Shown: positions 17,177 through 26,500 of the stretch, piece after piece
How the letters are laid out: every line of letters begins with the position of its first letter
Position numbering within the stretch: position 1 is the first letter of the stretch
Source of the DNA: a virus
DNA length: 45,207 bases
IMG/VR virus record: IMGVR_UViG_3300043470_000498
Span: 1-45,207 of that record
Strand: one strand, 5' to 3'
The notes under the pieces: model-generated
The model's input: the letters and a program-made list of their open reading frames with translations, nothing else
The model's database searches: none
What the model was told of the DNA's origin: nothing
Program-made: the position numbers and the translations under genes

Positions 17177-17632
17177 GTGTCTCGGGTATGGAAGTTCGAC
17201 CTCGTCACCAAGCGGCTGAGCACCATGCCGGCCACGCGGGAGGAGGGCGTCATCTCGGTGACGAGCAAGCCGTACCCGGCCATCGTGGTGGAGTCGATGA
17301 ACGTCGCGCATTCGTTCTTCGGCGCCCGCTTGTTCGAGCAGCCGAACCCGTTGGACGAGATCGACGTGGCGCACTCGTTTATCTCCGGCGATCTCCGACA
17401 GCCGTTCCGGGCCTACGCGTGGCCTTCCGAGGATCTGACCCTGGCGCACTCGTTCGTCTCCGGCGAACTGAGAACCGTGCAGCTCTCCTATACGAACTGG
17501 CCCGCTGAAGACTTGAACGTCGCGCACTCGTTCGTTTCCGGCGAGCTGAAGAACGTCCTCATCACCTATGCGGCCTGGCCCTCGGAGGACTTGGGCGTAA
17601 CCCACAGCTTTGTATCTGGGACTCTGACATGA
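17177..17632 (+). CDS. Tail protein continuation with 26-residue repeats (151 aa)
   Basis: GTG 17177 begins three bases after the stop of the 860-residue gene, in another frame. The opening SRVWKFDLVTKRLSTMPA looks like the natural continuation of the upstream beta-propeller (aromatic-FDL, then T-rich). From residue 45 it carries five copies of (V/L)(A/T)HSF(V/I)SG, about 26 residues apart, linked by WPSEDL. Such short repeats are seen in phage tail and adhesin proteins and can recombine. The stop overlaps the next ATG (ATGA). The start is chosen because it immediately follows the upstream stop. Confidence 0.65.
   Translation: MSRVWKFDLVTKRLSTMPATREEGVISVTSKPYPAIVVESMNVAHSFFGARLFEQPNPLDEIDVAHSFISGDLRQPFRAYAWPSEDLTLAHSFVSGELRTVQLSYTNWPAEDLNVAHSFVSGELKNVLITYAAWPSEDLGVTHSFVSGTLT
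17299..17620 (+). repeat. Tandem 78-bp coding repeats (AHSFVSG units)
   Basis: Five units of GCGCA(T/C)TCGTT-type sequence spaced about 78 bases apart encode the AHSF(V/I)SG motif. The middle three are most similar. Degenerate copies at both ends suggest unequal crossing-over. Confidence 0.65.
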
Positions 17633-18615
17633 CCCACTATCACCGCACTGAATCTGGCCTGCTGGTCCCGTTTTCCCCGCACATCGTCCGACGCAACTAC
17701 CTGGAGGCCGAGGCGGGCCACCGCAATGAACTCGCAGGCGAGTACCGGATGGTCGTTCGCCGCGCGGACGGGAGCATCAAGCGAGACACCGGCTTCTTTC
17801 CGAACCTGATCTTGGACTCTGGTCTGAATCGGATCGGCTCCGGCACTGCCATGTCCGGCTGCGCCATCGGCACGTCGGCGGTGGCCCCGAGCGCGACGCA
17901 GACGGCGCTTATCTCCCGCAGCGCGTGGACCACGACCTCGCAGAGCAACGTCAGCTCGGCGGCGGCGTCGGCCCCCTACTACTTCCAGAACGACCGCACC
18001 TGGCGGTTCGCGCTCGGCGCGCTGAACGGGAACTTCAGCGAGGTCGGTGTTGGGTGGTCTGACACGCAGATGTTCTCCCGCGCGCTGATCGTGGATGCGG
18101 GCGGAAACCCAACGCCGATCACTGTGCTGTCTGACGAGCAGCTTGACGTGACGTACCGACTCCGCATGTACGTGCCGACGACGGACTGGGGCGGAACCTT
18201 CACCATCGGCGGCACCAGCACCACGGTTACCGGGCGCTCCATTGCGGTTACAACCAACTGGTGGGCCTCCTGGGGGCCGCCGCACAACAACGTGCCCATC
18301 GCCACGGGCATCACCAGTGACTCGGGCCGGGCTTACGCAGGCCCTCTCGGAGCGATCACCGCCGGCAACCCGGGCGGAACGTATGCGGGGGCGTCGTCTT
18401 CCTGCACAAGCAGCGCGTATGTCAACAACTCGCTCTCCAGGACCGGCTCCGTCACCTTTGGCCTGAACGACGGCAACTCCGCCACCTTCAAGGTACTCAC
18501 CGTGACCCTCGGCGTGTTCGGCCAGATCCAGTACGACTTCGACCCGGCGATCCCGAAGAACAACACGCGGACGCTGGTTTTCAATCTGTCCTCGTCCTGG
18601 GCTCGCCGTCCGTAA
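17629..18615 (+). CDS. Tail fiber / receptor-interaction type protein (328 aa)
   Basis: ATG 17629 overlaps the previous stop. The N-terminal 60 residues (YRMVVRRADGSIKRDTGFFPN, about 42-62) resemble attachment segments of tail proteins. The rest is Ser/Thr/Gly/Ala-rich with beta strands and aromatic patches (TNWWASWGPP), consistent with a host-contact domain. There is no signal peptide and no enzyme motif. The stop overlaps the next start (TAATG). Its place among tail genes supports the role, but the receptor target is unknown. Confidence 0.6.
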   Translation: MTHYHRTESGLLVPFSPHIVRRNYLEAEAGHRNELAGEYRMVVRRADGSIKRDTGFFPNLILDSGLNRIGSGTAMSGCAIGTSAVAPSATQTALISRSAWTTTSQSNVSSAAASAPYYFQNDRTWRFALGALNGNFSEVGVGWSDTQMFSRALIVDAGGNPTPITVLSDEQLDVTYRLRMYVPTTDWGGTFTIGGTSTTVTGRSIAVTTNWWASWGPPHNNVPIATGITSDSGRAYAGPLGAITAGNPGGTYAGASSSCTSSAYVNNSLSRTGSVTFGLNDGNSATFKVLTVTLGVFGQIQYDFDPAIPKNNTRTLVFNLSSSWARRP

Positions 18616-19547
18616 TGTCGCTCCCGCTCGACTCCATCTCGTCAACCCCCGCCCCCTCGGCGCTGCTCCACCCGGACGGCATCGAGCGGGACAACCCGAC
18701 CGTGGATTACGAGCTGGGCGGCATCGCGCTGAACGATCCGTCGCAGGGCAACCAGGTGCAGGTGTGGCGGTGCTGGACTGATGGCTCCTCGGTGTGGGTT
18801 GCGCCCGAGGCGAACCTGTCCGCCAAGACGCTGATCCTGACGGACTTCGGCATCACCGAGGTGAGCCTCGCGCTCGACCAGAACATGGCCCCCACCGTGA
18901 CCTACGTCGCTGACGGGCTGTGCAAGCTGTACTGGTTCGACTCCCTGATCTCGGGCTTCAGGACGACGACCTACCCGAACCACTACACGCCCATGCTGAC
19001 GCTGGACGACAAGCGGGAAGGGCAGACGGGCACGTCCGACGTGCTGTTCTTCTACGTCCGCGACCGCAAGCTGTGCTACCGCCAGCAGCGGGACCGCTAC
19101 GGGGTCGAGCGCGTGCTGCAAGCCGTGCCGTCCAACGAGGTGCGGATCATGAGCCTGGGCATGAACTCCGGCGGGCGGTTGCAGGCCAAGATGAAGTTCC
19201 CGTTCACTGCGGTCCACTCGGATCTGAAGACGGACACCCTGTTCCTGGTGAGCGGCACGGACCTGGTCCCACTGCACTCGGGCACGCCGGTGCGCGCCAC
19301 CTGGCGCAGCCGGGTCTACATCTTCGACAACGAGCCGTCGTTCTCTTGGGCCGCAGTGGAAAGCGACGCGCCGGCCACGCTGCGGGTGCTGGCTGACGGA
19401 GCCCTGGTTCGATCGGTTGCGGTGTCCAACGCCGCCCCGGTGCGACTCCCGGCTACGCGCGGGCGCGAATGGCAGGTCGAGGTGGATTCCGACGTCCCGG
19501 TTCACGCCGTCCGTCTCGCAAGCTCGGTATCGGAGCTGGAAGGTTGA
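18615..19547 (+). CDS. Tail-associated protein with duplicated C-domain (310 aa)
   Basis: Residues 1-195 form a mixed beta domain (CKLYWFDSLISGFRTTTYPN). Residues about 198-310 form a second domain (AVHSDLKTDTLFLVSG, PLHSGTPVRATWR, PVRLPATRGREWQVEV) that clearly matches the whole of the next gene. This indicates domain duplication. It is likely a virion surface component. No enzymatic motif is recognised. The stop is one base before the ATG of the paralog. Confidence 0.65.
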   Translation: MSLPLDSISSTPAPSALLHPDGIERDNPTVDYELGGIALNDPSQGNQVQVWRCWTDGSSVWVAPEANLSAKTLILTDFGITEVSLALDQNMAPTVTYVADGLCKLYWFDSLISGFRTTTYPNHYTPMLTLDDKREGQTGTSDVLFFYVRDRKLCYRQQRDRYGVERVLQAVPSNEVRIMSLGMNSGGRLQAKMKFPFTAVHSDLKTDTLFLVSGTDLVPLHSGTPVRATWRSRVYIFDNEPSFSWAAVESDAPATLRVLADGALVRSVAVSNAAPVRLPATRGREWQVEVDSDVPVHAVRLASSVSELEG

Positions 19548-19548
19548 C

Positions 19549-19971
19549 ATGCAGGTATTCAAGTTCGACGTCGCCGGCGGCAAGATCAGCCGCGAGACCA
19601 CACCGACCACAGCTGGAGCGGTCCACTCGGACCTGAGCACCGACACCGCGTTCGTGTTCGTGCCTGGCAGCGGCGTCCTCCCACTGCACAGTGGCGCAGC
19701 GCGCCCGGGCAAGTGGCGTGGCCGGATCATCCGCGTGCCCAGCAGCTCCGCCGTGGGCTTCGCCTGGCTGCGCGTCAACGCCTCGTTCTCCGCGGGCGTC
19801 ACGGTCCGCATCTACGGTGACGGGGTGCTGTTCTACACAACGCCGGTGCTGATGTCCAACCGCCCGGTGCGCCTGCCCGCGGGCCTGCGCCGTGGCTGGG
19901 AGATCGAGGTCGAGAGTCAAGACCGCGTCACCAGCGTCGCCATCGCGTCCACAACTGAGGAACTGGTATGA
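19549..19971 (+). CDS. Small paralog of upstream C-terminal domain (140 aa)
   Basis: Start at ATG 19549, preceded by GGAAGG. The sequence aligns with residues about 198-310 of the upstream gene: AVHSDLSTDTAFVFVPG, PLHSGAARPGKWRGR, RPVRLPAGLRRGWEIEVES and a final ASTTEELV versus ASSVSELEG. A short novel N-terminus (MQVFKFDVAGGKI) replaces the first domain. It is probably a tail component, possibly in a heteromer with its paralog. It overlaps the next gene by four bases. Confidence 0.65.
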   Translation: MQVFKFDVAGGKISRETTPTTAGAVHSDLSTDTAFVFVPGSGVLPLHSGAARPGKWRGRIIRVPSSSAVGFAWLRVNASFSAGVTVRIYGDGVLFYTTPVLMSNRPVRLPAGLRRGWEIEVESQDRVTSVAIASTTEELV

Positions 19972-20345
19972 CCCGACAGTCGCTGTCGAACCGCGGACCT
20001 TACGCCGCCCCTGGCGCCAAGCTGCCCGCCCTGCAGGCCGCGCGCATCGCGGACCCGGAGACCAACAAGGCCATTGAAGCCCTGCGCGAGTGGGTTGAGG
20101 TGCGCCTGGGCAGCCGCGGGGACAAATACGAGAAGGCCGTCACGCTCCGCGAGTTCGAGCGCCTGCTGGCCGATGTGTTCGCAAAGGTGGAGCAGCTGTC
20201 CGCGTTCGACGGCACGCTGTCCGCCCTGGAGGTCGAGCCCGTCTCGGCGGTGCCGACGGACCTCCGCAAGGGTTTCACGCAGGTCGGCGACGACCTGTAC
20301 TACTGCAACGGCAAAGCCTGGAAGAAAGTGACGTTCACCGCATGA
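19968..20345 (+). CDS. Hypothetical tail-region protein (125 aa)
   Basis: ATG 19968 overlaps the preceding stop (ATGA). A Pro/Ala-rich N-terminus precedes helices (NKAIEALREWVEVRLGS, REFERLLADVFAKVEQLS) and a short beta end (GFTQVGDDLYYCNGKAWKKV). That ending, a YYCNGxxWKK patch, is seen in phage structural proteins as a small beta hairpin. No enzyme motif is recognised. It overlaps the next gene. Confidence 0.6.
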   Translation: MTRQSLSNRGPYAAPGAKLPALQAARIADPETNKAIEALREWVEVRLGSRGDKYEKAVTLREFERLLADVFAKVEQLSAFDGTLSALEVEPVSAVPTDLRKGFTQVGDDLYYCNGKAWKKVTFTA

Positions 20346-20587
20346 AGACCTACCTGCTCAACATCCTGATCGCCCTGGATCAAGTGCTCACCACGCTTGT
20401 CGGCGGCTACCCCGACGAGACCCTGAGCAGCTACGCGCACCGGCTGTACTGGAGTGGCAAGACGTTCGGCTTTATGCGCAACGTCATCAACGCGATCTTC
20501 TTCTGGCAGAAGGACCACTGCCATGCGGCTTTCCTCTCTGAGCGGGAGCGCCATCACCTGCCGCCGGCCCTGCGAAACCCGCACTGA
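20342..20587 (+). CDS. Conserved small phage protein (81 aa)
   Basis: The N-terminus MKTYLLNILIALDQVLTTL followed by GGYPDETLSSYAHRLYWSGK matches a widespread small podovirus/siphovirus protein of unknown function. The first 20 residues are hydrophobic and amphipathic, so membrane association is possible. An IFFWQKDHC motif lies in the middle. It overlaps the previous gene by four bases and is the last gene before the promoter at 20590. The function is not known. Confidence 0.65.
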   Translation: MKTYLLNILIALDQVLTTLVGGYPDETLSSYAHRLYWSGKTFGFMRNVINAIFFWQKDHCHAAFLSERERHHLPPALRNPH

Positions 20588-20589
20588 AG

Positions 20590-20619
20590 TTGGCACTAGC
20601 TAACCTGTTAGAGCATAAT
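20590..20619 (+). promoter_or_regulatory. Strong sigma70-like promoter with operator in spacer
   Basis: TTGGCA (20590-20595), an 18-base spacer and CATAAT (20614-20619), each 5 of 6 to consensus. The palindrome at 20600-20611 sits inside the spacer. It would drive the internal virion protein operon (20649-30046). Confidence 0.7.
20600..20611. promoter_or_regulatory. Operator-like palindrome CTAACCTGTTAG (copy F)
   Basis: Perfect arms with CT between, in the spacer of the promoter for the internal virion protein genes. Confidence 0.75.
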
Positions 20620-20648
20620 ACCGACACCACAACACGGAGGTTATCCTC

Positions 20649-20912
20649 ATGAGCGAAAAGAAACTGCTCGACGCTGGCGCCGAGACTGTCTGCGGCGACT
20701 TGATCCTTGGCGGCAAGACCGTCGGACGCTACCGCAATGACCAGTTCCTCATCACCGAGGACGGCCTGGACCTGGTGGCCCGCATGGACGACGCAGCCGC
20801 CGGTGGCGTGCAGGAAGTCTCCGCGGCCCGCAAGACTACCCGTAAGGCACGCGCCAGCGACGCCCCGATCGTGTCCGAAGTGCCGGACGGCGAGGGCACT
20901 CCCGAAGCCTAA
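20649..20912 (+). CDS. Hypothetical small protein (87 aa)
   Basis: First gene after the promoter, with a good ribosome site (ACGGAGG) upstream of ATG 20649. The N-terminal 50 residues look like a compact domain (GDLILGGKTVGRYRNDQFLIT). The C-terminus is basic then acidic and probably flexible (KTTRKARASDAPIVSEVPDGEGTPEA). The function is unknown. Co-transcription with internal virion proteins suggests a virion or assembly role. Confidence 0.65.
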   Translation: MSEKKLLDAGAETVCGDLILGGKTVGRYRNDQFLITEDGLDLVARMDDAAAGGVQEVSAARKTTRKARASDAPIVSEVPDGEGTPEA

Positions 20913-20914
20913 TC

Positions 20915-21346
20915 GTGCCGACCCGCATCATCTCCAACCCTGCGCGCGTGTTTGACTTTGTCAGCAAGCGCGTTCCGGTTTCGTTGGTTGCGGGCACGAA
21001 GGGGCTGGGCCTTGAGCGCGACGGCGAGCTGATCGCCGGCGTGCTGTACGAGAGCTTCAACGGGGCGAACGTGTGGATGCACGTCGCCGCCGTCCCGGGC
21101 GCCAAGTGGATGCCCCGGGAGTTCATTCGGTACTGCTTCCAGTACCCGTTCGATGAGCTGGGTGTGACCCGCATCTCGGGGCTGGTGTACGAAACAAACC
21201 ACGCGGCGCGGCGCACGAACGAGAAGCTGGGCTTCCGTATCGAGACGCGCTTGCTGGGAGCGGCGGAGGACGGCTCCGACGCGCTGATCTACGTCATGCG
21301 GCGCGAGGACTGCCGATTCTTGAAGGACCGACATGGGCAAGAGTAG
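20915..21346 (+). CDS. GNAT-like N-acetyltransferase family protein (143 aa)
   Basis: GTG start at 20915, two bases after the previous stop. The C-terminal half has the GNAT pattern: RISGLVYETNHAARRTNEKLGF (about 82-103, read in two parts around NHAARR), then a beta strand and ALIYVMRREDCRFL. Such GNAT-like proteins are often encoded beside internal virion proteins in podoviruses. The acetyl-CoA pyrophosphate loop (Q/R-x-x-G-x-G/A) is not clear, so activity is uncertain. The stop overlaps the next gene by 14 bases. Confidence 0.65.
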   Translation: MPTRIISNPARVFDFVSKRVPVSLVAGTKGLGLERDGELIAGVLYESFNGANVWMHVAAVPGAKWMPREFIRYCFQYPFDELGVTRISGLVYETNHAARRTNEKLGFRIETRLLGAAEDGSDALIYVMRREDCRFLKDRHGQE

Positions 21347-22139
21347 CAAGGCGCAGCAGCCTGATCCACGACTGACGGACGCGCAGCTCCGCTCGATGAG
21401 CGTGCAGGAAGAGGCGATCCAGGAGGTCATGGCGAACAGCCGTGCGCTCGCGCCCCTGCAGCGTCAGCAGATGCAGTTCGGACTGGACGCCGCTCGCACG
21501 GCTTACGACCAGTCGCAGGAAGACCGCGCATACGCGCTGACCCAGCGCGCAGCCCTGACCAAGATGCAGGACCGCATGACGCGCGAGGCCGAGGAGGCCA
21601 ACTCCGAGGGTCGCATCACCCGCCTGGTTGGCGAGGCTGACTCCGACGTCGACACTGCGTTCTCGTCGGCCCGCGGCCAGATGGATCGCGGCAACGCGCG
21701 CATGGGCATCACGCCCGGCTCTGGCCGCTCCGTCGCGCTGAACACGCAGATGACGATTGCCCAGGCTGGCGCCAAGGCCGCTGCAGCCAACAAGGTGCGC
21801 GCCGCCGCCCGTGCAGAAGGACTCCAGTTGACCGACCGCGCACAGGCTGCGCTGGCCGGTTTCAGCACTATGGGCTCGACGCTCTCGGGCACTGGTGCAG
21901 GCTTCGGCGGCATGGGGCTCGACATCGCAAACCGCTCGCTGGCCGGCGTGAACTCCGGCTTCAATATGGGCGGCAACATGGCGGGTCAGTGGGGTAGCAA
22001 CGCCACAGGCATGTGGGGCGCGCAGGCCAGCTACAAGAACGCGCAGGATCAGATCCGCGCGGCTAACGATCCGTTCAACACCATCCTCGGCGCCGCTTCC
22101 GGTGCCGGCATGAGCTGGGCGCTCGGCGGGAAGAAGTAA
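21333..22139 (+). CDS. Internal virion protein A (ejection protein-like, 268 aa)
   Basis: The first of three consecutive proteins resembling the T7-type internal core or P22-type ejection set. The protein is helical, with a charged N-terminal coiled coil (about 10-110) and a Gly/Met/Ala-rich, weakly hydrophobic C-terminal region (FGGMGLDIANRSLAGVNSGF, then GAASGAGMSWALGGKK). Such sequences can insert into membranes during DNA ejection. ATG 21333 lies inside the end of the GNAT gene. Identity as an ejection protein is from order and composition. Confidence 0.65.
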   Translation: MGKSSKAQQPDPRLTDAQLRSMSVQEEAIQEVMANSRALAPLQRQQMQFGLDAARTAYDQSQEDRAYALTQRAALTKMQDRMTREAEEANSEGRITRLVGEADSDVDTAFSSARGQMDRGNARMGITPGSGRSVALNTQMTIAQAGAKAAAANKVRAAARAEGLQLTDRAQAALAGFSTMGSTLSGTGAGFGGMGLDIANRSLAGVNSGFNMGGNMAGQWGSNATGMWGAQASYKNAQDQIRAANDPFNTILGAASGAGMSWALGGKK

Positions 22140-22141
22140 TC

Positions 22142-23530
22142 ATGGGTGCATTCCAATCCGGTTTCCAGATGGGTCAGAGCGCCTGGCAGCAGGCACTCGA
22201 CAACAAGGCGCGCGAGGAGCGGGACCGCCGCGAGGCTGAAGCCCACGCACAGCGCATGTCCGAAGGCGGCCTCCGCCTCAAGGGCCTGCAGCGCGCCGAC
22301 AACCAGGCAGAGCAGGAATACGGCCTCCGCCAGGACTGGCTCTCCGCCTCGCAGGGCGTGGACCGCCGTGCCACCAACGCTGCACTGGATGCCGACTTCG
22401 ACCAGGCTGATGCCCTGGCACGTCAAGGCGCGGCTCTGCCCGTGGCGGCTCCGAACGTGGAACGCGAAGCGGGCCTGACTCGCCGTATCGCAGCTGCCGA
22501 CATCCCCAACCGTGAGCGCGCAATCGCGGGCCAGCTGGCCGCTGTGCGCGGCGACTACGCCTCGACGACCGCGATCCGCAAGGACCAGAAGGACGCCGAC
22601 TGGCAGACGGGCTTCGCCGCCAAGATGAAAGAGTTCGACTCCATGAAGGACGAGGACCGCGGCGCGCTGGTCCAGCGTCTGAGCTACGACAACGGCGTCC
22701 CGGGCTTCGGCACCTGGACCCCCGGCAAGGGCAAGATGGCGGGCTACCTGACGTACCTGCCGCCTTCCGGCGACCCGGTCAAGCTGAACTCCCGCGAGGC
22801 CGCGCAGCTGTACGCGCTGGGCCAGATGATGGAAGTGGACCCTGAGCGCGCCCTGGCCGCCCAGGAGAAGGTCTCTGACCGCGTGCGCGCGGTTGCCGGC
22901 CAGCTGTTCACTGCGCAGACGCAGGGCGCCACGGGCAACAACACCGCGGTCCACTACGCCAACCAGGATGCCGCAGCGCGTGAGCGGAACAGCATCGCCC
23001 TCGGTGCAGCCAAGCGTGCGGATGCCCGCGCAGAAGCCGCTGAGTGGAAGCTGATCGGCACGTCCAAGGACGGCTCCAAGCTGCTGCGCTACAACGAGCG
23101 CACGGGCCAGATGGCCGAAGCCGCACCGCCCCCGGGCGTGAGTGCCGTCGAGGTGTTCCGCCGCGTCTCTGGCGCACAGCCCACGAAGCCGATGCCCGAG
23201 CTGTCTCCCCGCGAGACGGAAGCCCACAAGTCGTATCTCCGAGCGCTCGACAACACGCCGGGCCTCGCCCCAGCGCAACGCGCCTCGCTGGCTAAGTACT
23301 ACGGCCTCGACCCCGCCAAGATCGGCGTTGTAGACCCCGTCGCGCAGTACGCCGAGCTGCTGAAGGATGGCCCGGCGGACGCCAAGGCCGCACCCGCTGC
23401 AGCTCCAGCTCAGGCCGCTCCGCTGCCGGCCCGCGTGACTCCGAACGACCGACTCCGCGGCTTCTACATGCCGCAGCAGGCACCAGCGCCCATGTCGCTG
23501 GAAGAAGCCCTGCCGTACCTGAATCGCTAA
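22142..23530 (+). CDS. Internal virion protein B (462 aa)
   Basis: Starts three bases after the previous stop. It is highly charged and helical with coiled-coil potential from about 15 to 150 (DNKAREERDRREAEAHAQ), then a mixed region and a Pro/Ala-rich segment near 410-440. No enzyme motif is seen. Size, order and helical content match a middle internal core or ejection protein that sits around the portal inside the head and enters the host with DNA. A nine-base gap separates it from the giant gene. Confidence 0.65.
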   Translation: MGAFQSGFQMGQSAWQQALDNKAREERDRREAEAHAQRMSEGGLRLKGLQRADNQAEQEYGLRQDWLSASQGVDRRATNAALDADFDQADALARQGAALPVAAPNVEREAGLTRRIAAADIPNRERAIAGQLAAVRGDYASTTAIRKDQKDADWQTGFAAKMKEFDSMKDEDRGALVQRLSYDNGVPGFGTWTPGKGKMAGYLTYLPPSGDPVKLNSREAAQLYALGQMMEVDPERALAAQEKVSDRVRAVAGQLFTAQTQGATGNNTAVHYANQDAAARERNSIALGAAKRADARAEAAEWKLIGTSKDGSKLLRYNERTGQMAEAAPPPGVSAVEVFRRVSGAQPTKPMPELSPRETEAHKSYLRALDNTPGLAPAQRASLAKYYGLDPAKIGVVDPVAQYAELLKDGPADAKAAPAAAPAQAAPLPARVTPNDRLRGFYMPQQAPAPMSLEEALPYLNR

Positions 23531-23539
23531 AGGATACTG

Positions 23540-26500
23540 ATGTCCGAACTCGACCGACTGCGCGCCGCGGTCCCCTGGGCCAAGTCTCTGTCCGACGGCG
23601 AGCTGTTGGGGGAACTCCAGCGCCGCACGGGCAAGCCCATCACCGACATCGCTGCGGACTTCGGTGTCCAAGGTGGCGGCAAGTGGGGCGAGCGCGGCAG
23701 CGCTGCTATCGACTCCGCGCAGGCGAACCTCTACGGCATCGGCGAAGCCGCCGGCCTGGGTGACTGGGCCACGCGCGGTCGCAAGCGCAACGAAGCTGAC
23801 GCCAACCTGAGCCGCGAGTTCGCGCGCCAGAAGGGCGCCGTCATGTCCTACAAGGACGTTGGCGGTGTGGGCGATGCCCTCGACTACGTCGGCGGCCTGG
23901 CTGTGGACTCCGCTCCGCAGCTGGTGTCTATGGGCGCTGCTGGCCTGGCAGGCGGCCCGCTCGCGGCTGGAGCTGTGGGTTACGGCTTCGCTGTCGGCGA
24001 CATCCTGGACAGCCAGCGCGACCAGGCGGGCAAGACGAACCTGCCGTCGGCCCTAGGCCTCGCCGTTCCCTACGCTGCGGTGGACACGCTGACTGGTGTC
24101 GGCGGTCGTGTGGTTTCCCGCTCGCTGCCCCGCGCCGCTGGCGTGGCGGCACTGGACAAGGGTCTCGACGCTATGGGCGGCGTCAAGGGCGCGGTGGCCC
24201 GCGGCGGCGCGGCAGCGCTCCGCACGGGTGTCGTTGAAGGCGCTGGTGAAACCTTCCAGGAAGGCATGAACCAGTTTGGCCGCATGGTGGTCGACCCCAA
24301 CGAGCAGTTCTTCAGTGACGCAGCAGTCGACCGCTTCGGCGAGTCGTTCGTTGGTGGAGCAGCGCTCGGCGGCGCCCTGGGCGGATCTACCGGCTGGCGT
24401 CGTGGCAAGGCCGCGCAAGCCCCGCAGGTGAACCCCTCGGGCAAGACTGACCTGCTGGAAGACTGGACCACGTCGCAGGGTTTCGACGGCGCTGCGCCCG
24501 CGGCCCCCCTGAATCCAGGCGTGCCGCCTCGTGGCGAGGCTCCTGACTGGGGTACGTCCCCCGGCTTCGAGGACATCTACCAGGGCAGCGACGCGACCGC
24601 GCCCGCAGCGCCCGACTGGAGCACCTCCCCCGGTGCGACCCTGGAGGGTCAGGTGGCCCCGTTCGACGCCATCTCGCGTCCGGCTACGTCCAGCCCGGAG
24701 CAGATCGAGCAGCAGCTGGGCCTGCGCTTCCCCGCTGGTCCGAAGGACGTGCGCCAGCGCGCGTCGGACGTCATGGCAGCCGTGTCGGACCCGACCAACC
24801 AGTTCGGCGTTGCCGCTGACGGCACCGAAGTGCGCCTCGATGCTGGGCAGGACTCGGCCATGCGTGCCGGCGTGCCGACGCAGGTGGACCCGGTCAGCCG
24901 CGAAGCCGTGGAAGCCCGCGCCCAGGAGATCCTGGCCCGCGACAACCGCGCCAAGGAATACGGCCTGAAGGGCACCGCCGCGATGGATACGTTCTCGCAG
25001 CTGGAGGACGCCCTCAACGACGGCACGATCAACCAGGCCCAGTTCAACGAGAACGTGGCGCTCATCAAGGCGAACCGCCACGGCCAGGTCCGCAAGTTTC
25101 TCAAGGCATACCCTGAGCAGAAGGCGCGCGCTGCGCAGTCCGAAGCTGAGCAGATTGCCGAGGTCTACGCTCGACTCAAGGGAGGAGCCGCCAAGAATGT
25201 GCCCACGCCTACGGAATCTGGAACGCAAGCAGGAACGGCGCCGGCGCCGCAAGGAACGCCGCAAGTCGCTGGTGTCGCCGCGGACAAAACCGTCACCGTC
25301 GGTCGAGCAGGACGCAAGGCCGAGGTAACCCCGGCCAAGATGCTGGACAAGATCAAGGCCGCCCCGCCGCTGGACAAGCTGCGCATCCTGGCCGCCCTCG
25401 GCATGGAGTCGACGAACGACCCGACAACTGGCGCCCCCACGCTGGTGCCGTCGCGCGCCCCGATGACCCTGGATGAGATCGCTGCCGAAGAGTCCAAGGT
25501 GACCGGCAAGAAGGTGTCGCGTCAGGCGGTGTCGCAGGCACTCGCCAAGTTCGGCTTGGACGAGAAGGCCATCTCCGCATTCGTCGCTGGCTCCGCGCCC
25601 GACACGGTCTCCGAGGCTGATCTGGGCATCCAGGCCGGCGAGGATGGCGACGCTGCCACGGGCTTCCGCGTGGAGTCCGAGCTGACCAAGGCCACGGGCC
25701 AGGGCTTGATCGCCGGCGAGGCGGACACTGAGCCCCAGAAGAAGCTGAAGGCCCAGGCGGACGAGATCCTGAAGAACGCCCCGGAGGTCGCGGAGACCCC
25801 CGCAGAAGCCGCTGCAGCCCCGAACCCCGACACCGTGGCGCAGAACATCCGCGTGCTGCTGGGCGACGTGTTCGCGCAGAAGGCCGCCCTATACTGGGAC
25901 GGCTCCGTCGGCTGGTTCGACCTGCCGGACACCCTGAAGGCCGACTGGGTGGAGGAGATGTACGTGATCCGCGCCCGCGAGGGCTCGCTGGAAGGTGCGT
26001 CCGAGGCCGCCATGTCTGCCGCTGAGCGGCTCATCGAGGAGAACTATGCAGAGTACGTCAGGAACAACCCGCAAGCGTCCGAAGGTGACACCCGCGGAGT
26101 CGCTGGAGGGCCTGCGCCTGCTCAAGACACTGCGCGAGTCGCAGGGGCGGAGCCTGAAGCCCGAGCTGGAGACCCTTCTCAAGGAACTGGAAGCTACGCA
26201 GGAGAAGCCGGCGCCCGCACCGGCGGCGCCCAGCCAGTCGTAGTCACCAAGAAGAAGCGCCGCATCGAGAAGCCCGAGGAGCCGCAGCTCTCCAAGGACA
26301 CCGACCGCCAGGGCTCCACCGTGGCCCGCGTCATGACGGAGATCAGCAAGCTGCGCCTGGGCCTCGACCCCAAGAAGGTCGTCGTCGTGCAGAGCCAGTC
26401 GGAACTGCCGGCCTTCATCCAGGCATCGCTGGAGGACGTGCGCCCCCAGGGCTTCGTGCTCGGTGGCCGCGCATTCCTGATCGCCGACAACATCCGCCCC

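Noticed and set aside
17299-17620. Diversity-generating retroelement variable repeat
   Set aside because: No reverse transcriptase or template repeat is present, and the tandem repeats are coding units.
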